Shown: positions 53,783-62,601 of the stretch, in pieces
Layout: every line of letters begins with the position of its first letter
Numbering within the stretch: position 1 is the stretch's first letter
Source of the DNA: Gordonia liuliyuniae
Lineage (GTDB): Bacteria > Actinomycetota > Actinomycetes > Mycobacteriales > Mycobacteriaceae
Length of the DNA: 64,000 bases
Reading direction: 5' to 3'
NCBI RefSeq assembly: GCF_021739025.1
Contig: NZ_JAKKOT010000002.1
Coordinates: 1 to 64,000, forward strand
Position numbers and translations under genes: made by a program
Notes under the pieces: model-generated
What the model saw: only the letters and a program-made list of their open reading frames with translations
Told to the model about the DNA's origin: nothing
The model's database searches: none

Positions 53783-54121
53783 TCAGGACTTGACGAGTCG
53801 GGTGATCGCCTTCATGGCTTCGGCGATCTTCTCGTCGGCTGCCTCGTCGCCTTCGCGTGCGGCGGCGACGACGCAGTGGCTCATGTGGTCGGAGAGGAGG
53901 CCGAGACTGACGGCTTCCAGAGCCTTCGTCATCGCCGACACCTGCGTGAGGATGTCGATGCAGTAGGCCTCTTCTTCCACCATGCGCTGCAGTCCGCGCG
54001 CCTGGCCTTCGATGAGTTTGAGTCGCCGTAGATAGCCGGTCTGATTTCCGATGTATCCGTGGTGACCGTGGTTCGCACAGTCGTCGTGGCAACCGGTGTC
54101 CACGGTGTGGTCCTCGGGCAT
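53783..54121 (-). CDS. csoR: Copper-sensing repressor, CsoR family
   Basis: A 112-residue DUF156 regulator. The Cu(I) ligands Cys54, His79 and Cys83 are present (EAYCIDIL, SDHMSHC), with the same 25 and 4 residue spacing as in M. tuberculosis CsoR. The N-terminal 25 residues are rich in Cys and His (CHDDCANHGHHG) and are an extra feature. ATG 54121 is preferred because GGAGAGG lies ten bases upstream; ATG 54130 is too close to it. Copper binding should release the operator and induce copZ and copA. Confidence 0.92.
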   Translation of the reverse strand: MPEDHTVDTGCHDDCANHGHHGYIGNQTGYLRRLKLIEGQARGLQRMVEEEAYCIDILTQVSAMTKALEAVSLGLLSDHMSHCVVAAAREGDEAADEKIAEAMKAITRLVKS

Positions 54122-54139
54122 GCCCACCATCCTCTCCAA

Positions 54140-54200
54140 TACCCCCTGCTGGTATCCAGGGATACTCCTATTGAGAGGATTTGTCTACCCCTAGGGGGTA
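54140..54200. promoter_or_regulatory. Two CsoR-type operators upstream of csoR
   Basis: TACCCCTAGGGGGTA (54186-54200) is a GC-rich pseudo-palindrome of the form bound by CsoR. A second, less symmetric copy, TACCCCCTGCTGGTA, is at 54140-54154, just before the csoR start. The region between them should hold the operon promoter. The upstream box overlaps the end of the APH-like gene. Confidence 0.7.
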
Positions 54201-55213
54201 TGGTCGGCGATGGCTGCAGAACTCCGGTGAAGCATCGTGTGGAACATGCGATCACCGCGTTCGGTCGGCTGTGCCGCACCGGCGCCGAACACAACGATGA
54301 GCGGCGCCTGCATCAGGGAACCGAGGTAGTCGGTCCAGCATTCGTCCAGCGAGTAGTCCACGACTCCCCGTTCGGACAGCGCGCGATGATAGGCGGCGAC
54401 GATACTGCGCTCGTGCCGTCTGCGATCGTCGACGGACAGGCTGGTCGACACCAGAAACGCTATGTCCCGCAACGGATGTCCAGGTGTAATGGTCTGCCAG
54501 TCGACGATCGTGACCCGACCGTCCGGCGCGAACATCACGTTGTCGACGCGCAGATCGCCGTGCGTCAAAGCGAACCTGCTCGGCGGTCGCTCGATCCAAT
54601 CGCCCGCCTCGGCGACGAGCCAGCCGATGGCCGCTTCCTCCTCGTCGCTGAGAGCGAGACGGCCCCGAAGCGCGTCAGCCATCGGCTCTAGCACGGACTC
54701 GAGCAGGAGTCGGTCGTCATGTGTCACCGGGCCGAATCCGTCGACGTCGAACCAGGTCTCGTCGCACCAGCGTGGAGCATGCAGTCCGGCTGCGGCGACG
54801 GCGACGGCCTCCGCTTGTCCCGGCGTGCACCCGGCGATCTGATCGCCTTGCTCGGCAGGCGCGAGGTCCTCTAGCAGCAGCACGAACTCAGCCCCCGACT
54901 CCGAGATGTCCCACCCGTACGCGCGCGGCACGGGGACGTCGAGGGTCCCGGCGACCTCGGCATAAAAGCGGACCTCATTGCGGAAGGCCCCCGAGGCAAA
55001 GGCTCGTTGCGACTCGTCGCCGACGGCCAGCTTCGCGACCATCGTGCGAGGTGCGTCGCCCTCGGAGTCGAGTACGAGCCGATACGACCCGGCCATCTGG
55101 CCGGATCCGATCGGCTCGGCCGTCACGTCGGCCACCGTCGCGAGGTGGCCGTGACGACGGAGCAGCCCCGTCAGATACTCCGCGGTCAATCCGTCCGCAC
55201 TCGTCGGGATCAC
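54191..55213 (-). CDS. APH-like phosphotransferase family protein
   Basis: A 340-residue kinase-fold protein. FALTHGDLRVDNVMF holds the catalytic Asp and Asn, and VTIVDWQTITPGHPLRDIAFL the metal-binding Asp. It belongs with the DUF1679/ecdysteroid-kinase-like group; the substrate is unknown. The GTG at 55213 overlaps the stop of the F420-type oxidoreductase gene by four bases, so the two are coupled and probably act on related compounds. The long open frame further upstream runs over that gene and is not used. Confidence 0.85.
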   Translation of the reverse strand: MIPTSADGLTAEYLTGLLRRHGHLATVADVTAEPIGSGQMAGSYRLVLDSEGDAPRTMVAKLAVGDESQRAFASGAFRNEVRFYAEVAGTLDVPVPRAYGWDISESGAEFVLLLEDLAPAEQGDQIAGCTPGQAEAVAVAAAGLHAPRWCDETWFDVDGFGPVTHDDRLLLESVLEPMADALRGRLALSDEEEAAIGWLVAEAGDWIERPPSRFALTHGDLRVDNVMFAPDGRVTIVDWQTITPGHPLRDIAFLVSTSLSVDDRRRHERSIVAAYHRALSERGVVDYSLDECWTDYLGSLMQAPLIVVFGAGAAQPTERGDRMFHTMLHRSSAAIADHTP

Positions 55214-56283
55214 CGCATCCACCCCGGGTTGATCGGCAGCTCGACGGGTCGCGATCGAATCCGCCGGTACTCGTCTACGACGGGCGCGAGTTCGGTCGGC
55301 GTCGCACCGTGCAGGATCACCGAGTCGACGCCGAGCGCGAACTGGTCGGCGACCGTCCGCGCGCATTCGGCCGCCGATCCGGTAGCGCAATCCGCGACCC
55401 ACGATGCGGGCATCTCGGCGGCCAGCGCGGCGATCTCGTCGTCGGTGGCGGTGGCGTCGATCGGTCCGCGCGCCGAGGTGAACGACGCCGACGCCCGCAC
55501 CGCGTCGAGTTCGGCGGTTGGCCAACCGTTCGCCCGCGCCAGTACGTCACCGTATCCCTGAAGGTAGGTGGCGAGACGGCCGTAGAGCCGCCGGTGGCGG
55601 TCGGCGGGCTCCAGTGCGTCAGCGACCGTGGCGACCACCGACCAGATCCTGATCGATGCCGGGTCGCGGCCCGCACAGTCGGCAGCCGCCCGGACAGTGT
55701 CGACGGCGGCGCGCGTCGCATCGTCGGAAAGGAAGGTATGCAGGACGACGCCATCCGCGATCTCGCCCGCCAGCCGCAGCGTCGCGGGGCTCATCGTCAC
55801 CAGCGTGATCGGGATACGCACCGTGACACCGAGATTCAACAGCGGGTACGAGCCGATCGGCCCATCGTGCCCGACGATCATCTCGCCGGACCACAGGCGG
55901 CGCAGAACGCCTGCCGCATCCGCGATCTGCGCTCCGGTCACGGTCGGAAGACCCAGGACCTGCCATTGGGCCCCGATTCCTCGTCCCAGCCCCAACGCGA
56001 ACCTGCCTGCGCTCAGTTCGGCCAGCGTCGCCCCTGCGGTCGCAGTGACGATCGGGTGTCTCGTGTGGTGGTTGGTCGCCGCGACGCCGATCCCCAACCG
56101 CGATGTCGCGGCCGCAAGCGCCCCGGACAGCACCGTCGCGTCCTTGATGTTGAACCTCTCGGACACGAATGCCGCGCCGAGCCCGATCTCGTCCGCGACT
56201 CGCGCCTCGGCGACGAGATCTGCAGGCGCGACGGGATGTCGCGACAGTGCGTAATAGCCGATCTCGGACATCGTCGTGGACAT
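55210..56283 (-). CDS. LLM-class F420-dependent oxidoreductase
   Basis: A 357-residue luciferase-like TIM-barrel enzyme of the mycobacterial F420 group (TIGR03857-like). RLGIGVAATNHHTRHPIVTAT near residue 65 and RFALGLGRGI near residue 110 form the cofactor region. F420 use is inferred from family resemblance, not proved by sequence. It leads a two-gene unit with the APH-like protein. Confidence 0.85.
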   Translation of the reverse strand: MSTTMSEIGYYALSRHPVAPADLVAEARVADEIGLGAAFVSERFNIKDATVLSGALAAATSRLGIGVAATNHHTRHPIVTATAGATLAELSAGRFALGLGRGIGAQWQVLGLPTVTGAQIADAAGVLRRLWSGEMIVGHDGPIGSYPLLNLGVTVRIPITLVTMSPATLRLAGEIADGVVLHTFLSDDATRAAVDTVRAAADCAGRDPASIRIWSVVATVADALEPADRHRRLYGRLATYLQGYGDVLARANGWPTAELDAVRASASFTSARGPIDATATDDEIAALAAEMPASWVADCATGSAAECARTVADQFALGVDSVILHGATPTELAPVVDEYRRIRSRPVELPINPGWMR

Positions 56284-56319
56284 GTGTCCAGACTAGGTTC
56301 TCAACGGTTGCGGATCGCC

Positions 56320-57684
56320 CTATTTGCCGAAACGGTCGGCCAGGCGACCGAGGGACGACGCCATATCGCGCAGCGCCTCACTGATGGCGTACGTGTCGTC
56401 GGCGCCGGGATTGGCGCGCAACCGATCCGCGGCGTCACGCACCGCATCGGTCATCGCTTTCACATCGGCGCCGGACAGCTGTTCGGGCGCGGGCCCCGCG
56501 GGCCCCGCAGTTCGCGCGGGACCGGAGATCGGCCGCAGCGTAGTCGGCACGCCGATTCGCACCGGGTCGTCGTTCGATGCGATGACCTGCAGGATCGACG
56601 TCGTCAGCACGTCGTTCGACGTAGGTCGGACTTCCATGATCGACGCGTCCGGGTCGTCGCGGTAGACGACGGTCGTCGATCCTCCGGGAGTGTCCTCGCC
56701 CAGGGACGGCTCGTACTCGTTAACGACTTTGACCGGCTGATGCTGCATGGCGCCGTCGGCTGCCTCGGCCGGTTCGAAACGCGCGGGGCCCGTGGCAGGC
56801 AACGGCGCACTCGCCTCCGGGACATCGGGCGCGTCGTGCGACGCCACGAATCCGTCGACGACCTCGGGGGCGGCATCGTCAGGGGCGGCATCGTCAGGGG
56901 CGGCATCGTCAGGGGCGGCATCGTCAGGGGCGGCATCATCAGGGGCGGCATCATAAGGGGCCACGGCCTCCGGGACTGCGACATCATCGGGGGCGGAGTC
57001 AGGCGAGTGCAGGAAGCCGGGAGCGGTCCACGCGTCGGAGTCCGGCGACACGATCGGCGCATCCTCGGGGGCGAGCGATGGCAGGTCGGCGAACAGCTGG
57101 TCCAACGTGGACGCGTCGACACCGGAGGTCCGCACGGGCTGTTCGACGGCTGGCTGGTACTCGACGGAGCGCCTGGACGTCTGCTGGGACGCGCTGGCAG
57201 GCCATCCGGGCGGCGCAGGCAGGGGCGGGAACTGATCGGTCGGCGGGTCCGGGTCCATGTCGAACTGGGTCAGTGCGTTCCACGGCTGCGTCGGCGGGAA
57301 ACCCCGCTGGTCGGGGCGGGGTGTTTGAGGCGAGGGTCGACGGTCCATCGGCGAGGCGAAACCGTCGCTCGGCGGCCCCTCCGGAATACCCGGGTATCGG
57401 TGCGCCCCACTGTGTCCCAGGTAGTAGAGGCACGGCGTGCCGTCGAGCTCGGTGTTCGGGCAGGGCTCCTCGTCGCGGAGCATCTGCGCACCGCGCGCGA
57501 AATCACCCCAGACCAGCCAGCGTCGCCGTCCGTGGTGTTCTTGCGCGCCGTCGGAAGCGTGCGCGCCGGGATGACCTTCGGGTAGAACGCAGCCGACGAG
57601 CCACTCCGCGTCGACTCCGAGTCGGAGAGCAGACCGCTCATTCGGGGTGGCGACGATCGACGACCAGCACCGGCCACCACTCAT
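56320..57684 (-). CDS. Protein with duplicated Cys-GHxGAH motif and acidic repeat region
   Basis: A 454-residue cytoplasmic protein I do not recognise. The N-terminal region has two similar motifs, CVLPEGHPGAH (about residue 32) and CLYYLGHSGAH (about residue 85), likely metal-binding or structural units. Residues 110-330 are Pro/Asp/Ala-rich and disordered, including a DDAAP minisatellite. The last 60 residues form a predicted helix (ALRDMASSLGRLADRFGK). ATG 57684 has AGGGG eight bases before it; GTG 57690 is an alternative. Confidence 0.7.
   Translation of the reverse strand: MSGGRCWSSIVATPNERSALRLGVDAEWLVGCVLPEGHPGAHASDGAQEHHGRRRWLVWGDFARGAQMLRDEEPCPNTELDGTPCLYYLGHSGAHRYPGIPEGPPSDGFASPMDRRPSPQTPRPDQRGFPPTQPWNALTQFDMDPDPPTDQFPPLPAPPGWPASASQQTSRRSVEYQPAVEQPVRTSGVDASTLDQLFADLPSLAPEDAPIVSPDSDAWTAPGFLHSPDSAPDDVAVPEAVAPYDAAPDDAAPDDAAPDDAAPDDAAPDDAAPEVVDGFVASHDAPDVPEASAPLPATGPARFEPAEAADGAMQHQPVKVVNEYEPSLGEDTPGGSTTVVYRDDPDASIMEVRPTSNDVLTTSILQVIASNDDPVRIGVPTTLRPISGPARTAGPAGPAPEQLSGADVKAMTDAVRDAADRLRANPGADDTYAISEALRDMASSLGRLADRFGK
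56867..56956. repeat. In-frame 15-base minisatellite, six copies
   Basis: The unit GGGGCGGCATCGTCA is repeated six times; four copies are identical and the last two carry single changes (CATCATCA, CATCATAA). On the minus strand it encodes consecutive Asp-Asp-Ala-Ala-Pro. Copy number is likely to vary between strains. Confidence 0.95.
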
Positions 57685-57742
57685 GGTCACACCCCTAACG
57701 TCATGGACTCCATGCAGTCTACGGAGCTTACCGAGGTGAAGA

Positions 57743-59368
57743 CTAGGACCTGGCCGACACGCCCGCCTCCTGCGACACCGGACGCTCGGCGACGGTTACC
57801 AGTTCGTCGCCGACGAGAGCGAAGCTCCGCGACACGCCTATCGCCGACTTGTCCGGGAAGTCTGTGCGCGCGTGACACCCGCGCGACTCCTGCCGCGTCT
57901 GCGCGGCCGTGACGATGGCCTTAGCGGTGAGCGCAAGCGCCGCGTCCTCGCTCGCCCGGAGGTCACGTCGCGCACGCTCGGGGGCGTCGGCCAGCAGCCG
58001 GGCCACCTCCGCCAACCCCTGCGCGTCACGGTCGAGCGCGACCCGTCCCGACATCGCGTCCTGCAGCACCGTCCGGTCGAGCGCCTGCGCGACGCCGAGA
58101 CCGGGCACCTCCACCTCGGCGACCGATCGTCCGGCCCGCTCCACGGCCTGCGCTGCAGCCTGCCTGCCCATGACGAGACCTTCGAGGAGACTGTTGGACG
58201 CGAGCCGGTTGGCCCCGTGCAGTCCGGTGCGAGCGGTCTCCCCCGCGGCCAGCAAGCCCGTGACTCCGGTTCGGCCGTCGATGTCGGTCACGATGCCTCC
58301 GCACAGATAGTGCGCGCCCGGCACCACCGGCAACCGCCCGCCGCTGACGTCGAGCCCGGAAGCGCGGACCCCTGCGGTGACGGTCGGAAACCGGTCCTCG
58401 AAGTCGTCGACGCCCGTGATGTCCAAGTAGACGCTGTCCGCTCCGGTCCGCTCCATGGCCGCACGGACGGCCCGGGCGACGACGTCGCGTGGTGCGAGAT
58501 CGCCGAGCCGGTGAACGCCTGCGGTCACCGATCGTCCCGCGGCGTCGACGAGTCGGCCGCCCTCGCCGCGAACCGCCTCGCTCACCAGCGTCCGGCGGCC
58601 ACGCGCGCCCGGAACGTACAGCATCGTCGGATGGAACTGGACGAACTCGAGGTCGGCGACGGCTGCGCCCGCCCGGAGCGCGAGGGCGATGCCGTCGCCG
58701 GTCGCCCCCGCCGGGTTGGTGGTCGCGGCGTAGACGTGCCCGACACCGCCGGTCGCGATCAGCACGGTCGGCGCCCAGGCCACCCCGCGTACGCCGTCGT
58801 GTACATAGGCCACGCCGACCACCTCGCCGTCGTCGGTGAGGACGTCCGACGCCCAACTCTCGTCGATCACGGTGACGGGTGAGCGACCGACGGCCGCTCC
58901 GAGCGCAGCCTGAACTCGGGCGCCGGTCGCGTCGCCGCCCGCGTGGATGATCCGGCGGACGCTGTGGCCGCCTTCGCGGGTGCGCAGGAAGCGCCCCCGA
59001 GCCGAGTCGAAGTCGGCTCCGCGACGAACGAGCTGAGCCACCGCGGGCCAACCGTCGGTGAGAATCGGCTCGGTCGCGACGGGGTCGGCGAGCCCGGCCC
59101 CCGCGGCGAGCGTGTCGGTCAGATGCAACCCGACCGAATCGTCGGGTACCGACGGGTCGACGACCGCGATGCCGCCCTGCGCGTAGAACGTCGACGTCGA
59201 GTGCTCGGCGTGCGGCGTCGCCGACCGTGCCGCGTCGGGATCCCACCGCGACCCCTTGTTGAGGACCACGACGTCGAGCCCGCGTTCGGCCGCCGACAGG
59301 GCTGCGGTCAGCCCCGCGATCCCCGCACCGATCACGACGAGGTCGGCGCACCGCTGGGTTGCCGTCAT
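57743..59368 (-). CDS. nadB: L-aspartate oxidase
   Basis: A 541-residue FAD enzyme that makes iminoaspartate, the first step of de novo NAD synthesis. LVVIGAGIAGLTAALSAAERG binds FAD. The active site shows FVQFHPTML, GARGRRTLVSEAVRGEGG and YLCGGIVTDIDGRT, and the C-terminal RQESRGCHARTDFP is characteristic. GGAGGGAAGG precedes the ATG at 59368. The usual partners nadA and nadC are not adjacent, so nadB stands alone here. Confidence 0.93.
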   Translation of the reverse strand: MTATQRCADLVVIGAGIAGLTAALSAAERGLDVVVLNKGSRWDPDAARSATPHAEHSTSTFYAQGGIAVVDPSVPDDSVGLHLTDTLAAGAGLADPVATEPILTDGWPAVAQLVRRGADFDSARGRFLRTREGGHSVRRIIHAGGDATGARVQAALGAAVGRSPVTVIDESWASDVLTDDGEVVGVAYVHDGVRGVAWAPTVLIATGGVGHVYAATTNPAGATGDGIALALRAGAAVADLEFVQFHPTMLYVPGARGRRTLVSEAVRGEGGRLVDAAGRSVTAGVHRLGDLAPRDVVARAVRAAMERTGADSVYLDITGVDDFEDRFPTVTAGVRASGLDVSGGRLPVVPGAHYLCGGIVTDIDGRTGVTGLLAAGETARTGLHGANRLASNSLLEGLVMGRQAAAQAVERAGRSVAEVEVPGLGVAQALDRTVLQDAMSGRVALDRDAQGLAEVARLLADAPERARRDLRASEDAALALTAKAIVTAAQTRQESRGCHARTDFPDKSAIGVSRSFALVGDELVTVAERPVSQEAGVSARS

Positions 59369-59531
59369 CCGCTGCCCTTCCCTCCGCTTTTCGTCTGTTG
59401 ATCGAAAACTGGTGTCGACGCTAGTCCGCCGACCCCGTCGCGGCAACGCCTGCCACGCCCGCGCCGGGAGACGACTGCCACGCCCACCTCGGAAGAAGCA
59501 GGGCCCCGGTGCGAGTCAACTACACTCCACA

Positions 59532-60902
59532 ATGGTGATGACCATGAATGAAGACGTCGAGACCGTGCGGGGCCAGCTGCCCGCCGTCTCAGCGATCGCC
59601 GAAGCGGGACGTTTCACGTCGACCGCCGGGCACGCCGCCTTCGGTGTCGGTCGATTCGTCGCAGGCAGCATCACAGGCCTGCTGCGCGGGCACACCCCCG
59701 ACACCAGGGACATCGCCCACCAGGTCAGACGAACCTTCGAGCACCTCGGGCCCACGTATGTGAAGCTCGGACAGCTCATCGCGTCGAGTCCTGGCGTGTT
59801 CGGTCCGACGATGGCAGGCGAGTTCGCAACGCTGCTCGACCAGGTCCGCCCCGCCGACTACGCACAGCTGCGGCAGATCTTCATCGACGACCTCGGGGGC
59901 TCGCCCGACGAGATCTTCGCGACGTTCGACGAGACGCCGATCGCGTCGGCGTCGATCGCCCAGGTACACACCGCGACCCTGCACAGCGGCGAAGAAGTCG
60001 TGGTCAAGATCCAGCGGCCCGACATCGCCGAACGTCTGGCGCCGGACGTCGCGATTCTCGAGCGGCTCGCCGGATTGGCCGAAGTCTCCGAGTACGGCCG
60101 CATGCTGTCGGCGCGCCACGTCGTCGAAGACTTCGCCGACGGCCTCGACGCCGAACTGGACTTCCGCAACGAGGCCGCAACCATGCGTCAGTGGTTCGAG
60201 TGTCTCCAACCGGGACCGTTCGGTGATCGGGTGCGCGTGCCCCACGTCTACGACGAATTGACGACTCGCCGCGTGATGACGATGGAACGCATCTACGCCA
60301 CCCGCATCGACGACGTCGCCGCCGTCCGCGCCGCCGGACACGACGGCGAAGCCCTCTGCCGGAATCTCTTGCTCTCCCTGCTGGATTCGGCGTTCCACGG
60401 CGGACTCTTCCACGGCGACCTGCACGCCGGGAACGTCCTCGTCGACGACGACGGCGTACTCGTCCTGCTCGACTTCGGGATTGTCGGTCGGTTCGACGCG
60501 CGGACCCGCCGCATCCTGCGCCAGCTCGTCGTCGACCTGATCGTCAAACAGGACTATGACTCCGCCGGCCGCGCGATCTTCCTCCTCGGAGCCGTCCACA
60601 AGCCGGGCTCCACCGAGAAGGGCGCCGAGGACATCCGGAAGGTCACGACGCCGTTGTCGACGACAGAGCTCGGTTCGATGAGCTACACCGATCTCGGCCG
60701 ACAGATGGCTGCCGTCGCGAAGGCCCACGACGCACGGCTGCCTCGTGAGCTCGTCCTCGTCGGGAAGCAACTGCTGTACGTGGAGAAGTACACGAAACTC
60801 CTCGCACCGCGGTGGAAGGCCATCAGCGACCGCGAGATCTACGGCTACATGGCCGGGATACTGAAGGAAGCCGAACGCGACCGGCGGGCCCGCAATGCCT
60901 GA
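59532..60902 (+). CDS. ABC1/UbiB-family protein kinase-like protein
   Basis: A 456-residue atypical kinase-fold protein. The family KxGQ motif is in TYVKLGQLIASSPG, the Ala-rich nucleotide loop is ASIAQVHTATL, the Lys is in VVVKIQRP, HGDLHAGNVLV is the catalytic loop, and LLDFGIVG the metal-binding DFG. Members support quinone or lipid metabolism by ATPase activity. Three in-frame ATGs (59532, 59538, 59544) lack a ribosome site; TACACT six bases before the first suggests a leaderless message. Confidence 0.88.
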   Translation: MVMTMNEDVETVRGQLPAVSAIAEAGRFTSTAGHAAFGVGRFVAGSITGLLRGHTPDTRDIAHQVRRTFEHLGPTYVKLGQLIASSPGVFGPTMAGEFATLLDQVRPADYAQLRQIFIDDLGGSPDEIFATFDETPIASASIAQVHTATLHSGEEVVVKIQRPDIAERLAPDVAILERLAGLAEVSEYGRMLSARHVVEDFADGLDAELDFRNEAATMRQWFECLQPGPFGDRVRVPHVYDELTTRRVMTMERIYATRIDDVAAVRAAGHDGEALCRNLLLSLLDSAFHGGLFHGDLHAGNVLVDDDGVLVLLDFGIVGRFDARTRRILRQLVVDLIVKQDYDSAGRAIFLLGAVHKPGSTEKGAEDIRKVTTPLSTTELGSMSYTDLGRQMAAVAKAHDARLPRELVLVGKQLLYVEKYTKLLAPRWKAISDREIYGYMAGILKEAERDRRARNA

Positions 60903-60947
60903 CGTCGCGACCACCGCCCCTGCACCCTCTACGAGGAGCCGAACCAC

Positions 60948-62474
60948 GTGAAGCGCGTCCTACTCGCACTGATGGCATTCCTCGGCGTCGCGTGCATCGC
61001 GGCGGCGATCGCCCTGCCGACGTATCTCGTACCGAAGTTGAAGGTCGTCCCGCTCGACCTCGACATCACGTCGGTCGCGGAGACCGTCGCGCCCGAGGGC
61101 GAGACCGGCGACCGGTTCCCCGCCCGCATCTTCGACCGGTGCTCGGTCTCCGAACGTCGTGCCGCGGTGTTCGACGCGCATCTGACGCAGCAGCGTCGGT
61201 CGGTGATCGTCGATCCGTCCGACGAGAACCAGGCGACTCTCCAGTCGGCGCAGACGGTGCGTATCGACCGGGTCCGTGACGCCGACGGCCAGGAACGCGA
61301 CCTCACGATGGCGACCGACGGGGAGCTCCCCTGCGACGACGCGCTGTTGACCGCGACGATCGACCGGGTGTCGGTGGATCGCAAGACGTCTGTGCCGAAC
61401 GGCAACGTGAGCTCGCTGCAACTCGAGGCCGTCCCCGAGGGCGGGAACGTCGACGAGGCGTCGGTGAAGTTGGAGGACCGCAAGGGTTTCCAGTACAAGT
61501 TCGGCTTCGACGTTGGTAAGCGGGACTATTACTACTACGACTCGAACAGTCGCCAGGACTCGGTCGCGAAGTTCGTGGAGGAACGCCGGATCGACGGCGT
61601 CGACACCTATCACTTCGTCGCCGATGTCCCGGAGAAGGACCTGTCCGATCTCCCCGACGCTTCGGGCGAAGCCGCGCTCGGCACGATCTTGAACATGCCT
61701 GCCCGCTGGTGGGGCATCTCGGGTAAGGGCGTGAAGAGCCGTGACCCGGTGGAGATGCACCGGTACGCGAAGGCCACGCGCCACGTGTACGTGGAGCCGA
61801 CCACCGGCACGATCATCTACGGCTACGAAGACCAGCACCAGTACTTCAAGTCGCCCGATCAGAGCGAGGAATCGCCGGAAGCGGTCCGCGACTTCGAGAT
61901 GGACGCGCTGAAGGCGACGTTCAAATGGTCAGACGAGACGGTCGCACAGCAGGCCGATCGCACCAAGCACTACCTGTCGCTTCTGAATTGGGGCGGCAAG
62001 TACGTGCCGATCGGGCTGGGGGTTCTCGGCGCCCTGCTGCTCATCGGTTGGGCGATCCTCGTGTGGCGTGGCCGCACGACCGACGGAAAGACCGACGGGC
62101 GGGGACCGGACGGTAATGGGCCCGATGGTGACGGGCCCGACGACAACGGACCCAATGGCGACTACCCGACGGATCCGAACGCCTCGTATGCGTACTCGGG
62201 GTCGCATGAGGCGACGACGGCCATCCCGGCCGTCTCGTCCACCGACGACACCACGGTGATGCCTGCGCAGCCCACCGCACAGGACCCGTACTGGTCGCAG
62301 CCGCCGGTCGACGAGACGGCGCCCTCGGCCTGGAGCCAGCCGGAGCAGGGCCAGACGGACCACAATCACGTGGCCCCGAGCCCCGCGGACGAGACCGACA
62401 CCGGCTCCTTCCGCCCGATCACCGACCCGACCCGGCCGATGCCCGACTACGACAGCTACCGCCGGCCGGAGTAG
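60948..62474 (+). CDS. DUF3068 (PorA-family) membrane protein
   Basis: A 508-residue protein. The N-terminal helix (residues 4-25; LLALMAFLGVACIAAAIALP) is followed by a large extracytoplasmic domain of about 320 residues that resembles DUF3068, annotated in databases as a PorA-family protein. A second helix (GLGVLGALLLIGWAILVWRG, about 355-374) anchors it. The last 130 residues are low-complexity: GPDGNGPDGD repeats, then Pro/Gln/Asp-rich. Porin activity is unproven. GAGGAG precedes the GTG at 60948. Confidence 0.82.
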   Translation: MKRVLLALMAFLGVACIAAAIALPTYLVPKLKVVPLDLDITSVAETVAPEGETGDRFPARIFDRCSVSERRAAVFDAHLTQQRRSVIVDPSDENQATLQSAQTVRIDRVRDADGQERDLTMATDGELPCDDALLTATIDRVSVDRKTSVPNGNVSSLQLEAVPEGGNVDEASVKLEDRKGFQYKFGFDVGKRDYYYYDSNSRQDSVAKFVEERRIDGVDTYHFVADVPEKDLSDLPDASGEAALGTILNMPARWWGISGKGVKSRDPVEMHRYAKATRHVYVEPTTGTIIYGYEDQHQYFKSPDQSEESPEAVRDFEMDALKATFKWSDETVAQQADRTKHYLSLLNWGGKYVPIGLGVLGALLLIGWAILVWRGRTTDGKTDGRGPDGNGPDGDGPDDNGPNGDYPTDPNASYAYSGSHEATTAIPAVSSTDDTTVMPAQPTAQDPYWSQPPVDETAPSAWSQPEQGQTDHNHVAPSPADETDTGSFRPITDPTRPMPDYDSYRRPE

Positions 62475-62500
62475 GGGCCCAAGGCTCTCTCCTGCCCAAG

Positions 62501-62544
62501 AATTCGCGTTGCGCGATTGAACGTTCAATCGCGCAACGCGAATT
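62501..62544. repeat. Perfect 44-bp palindrome, copy 1
   Basis: Both halves (62501-62522 and 62523-62544) are exact complements with no spacer. The left half begins AATTCGCGTTGCGCG and the centre is GAACGTTC. CCTGC/GCAGG outside it extends the symmetry imperfectly. It lies 26 bases after the DUF3068 stop and 57 before the AbiEi-like gene. As RNA it would form a strong terminator-like hairpin; TTTTT overlaps its end. Confidence 0.9.
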
Positions 62545-62601
62545 TTTGGGTAGCAGGCGTGGCGAGGAAACCGGGAAGGACGTCGGTGCGTCTAACTGAG
62601 T

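Noticed and set aside
56867-56956. Regular short repeats that could suggest a CRISPR array.
   Set aside because: The units are 15 bases long, directly adjacent with no spacers, and in frame inside a gene.
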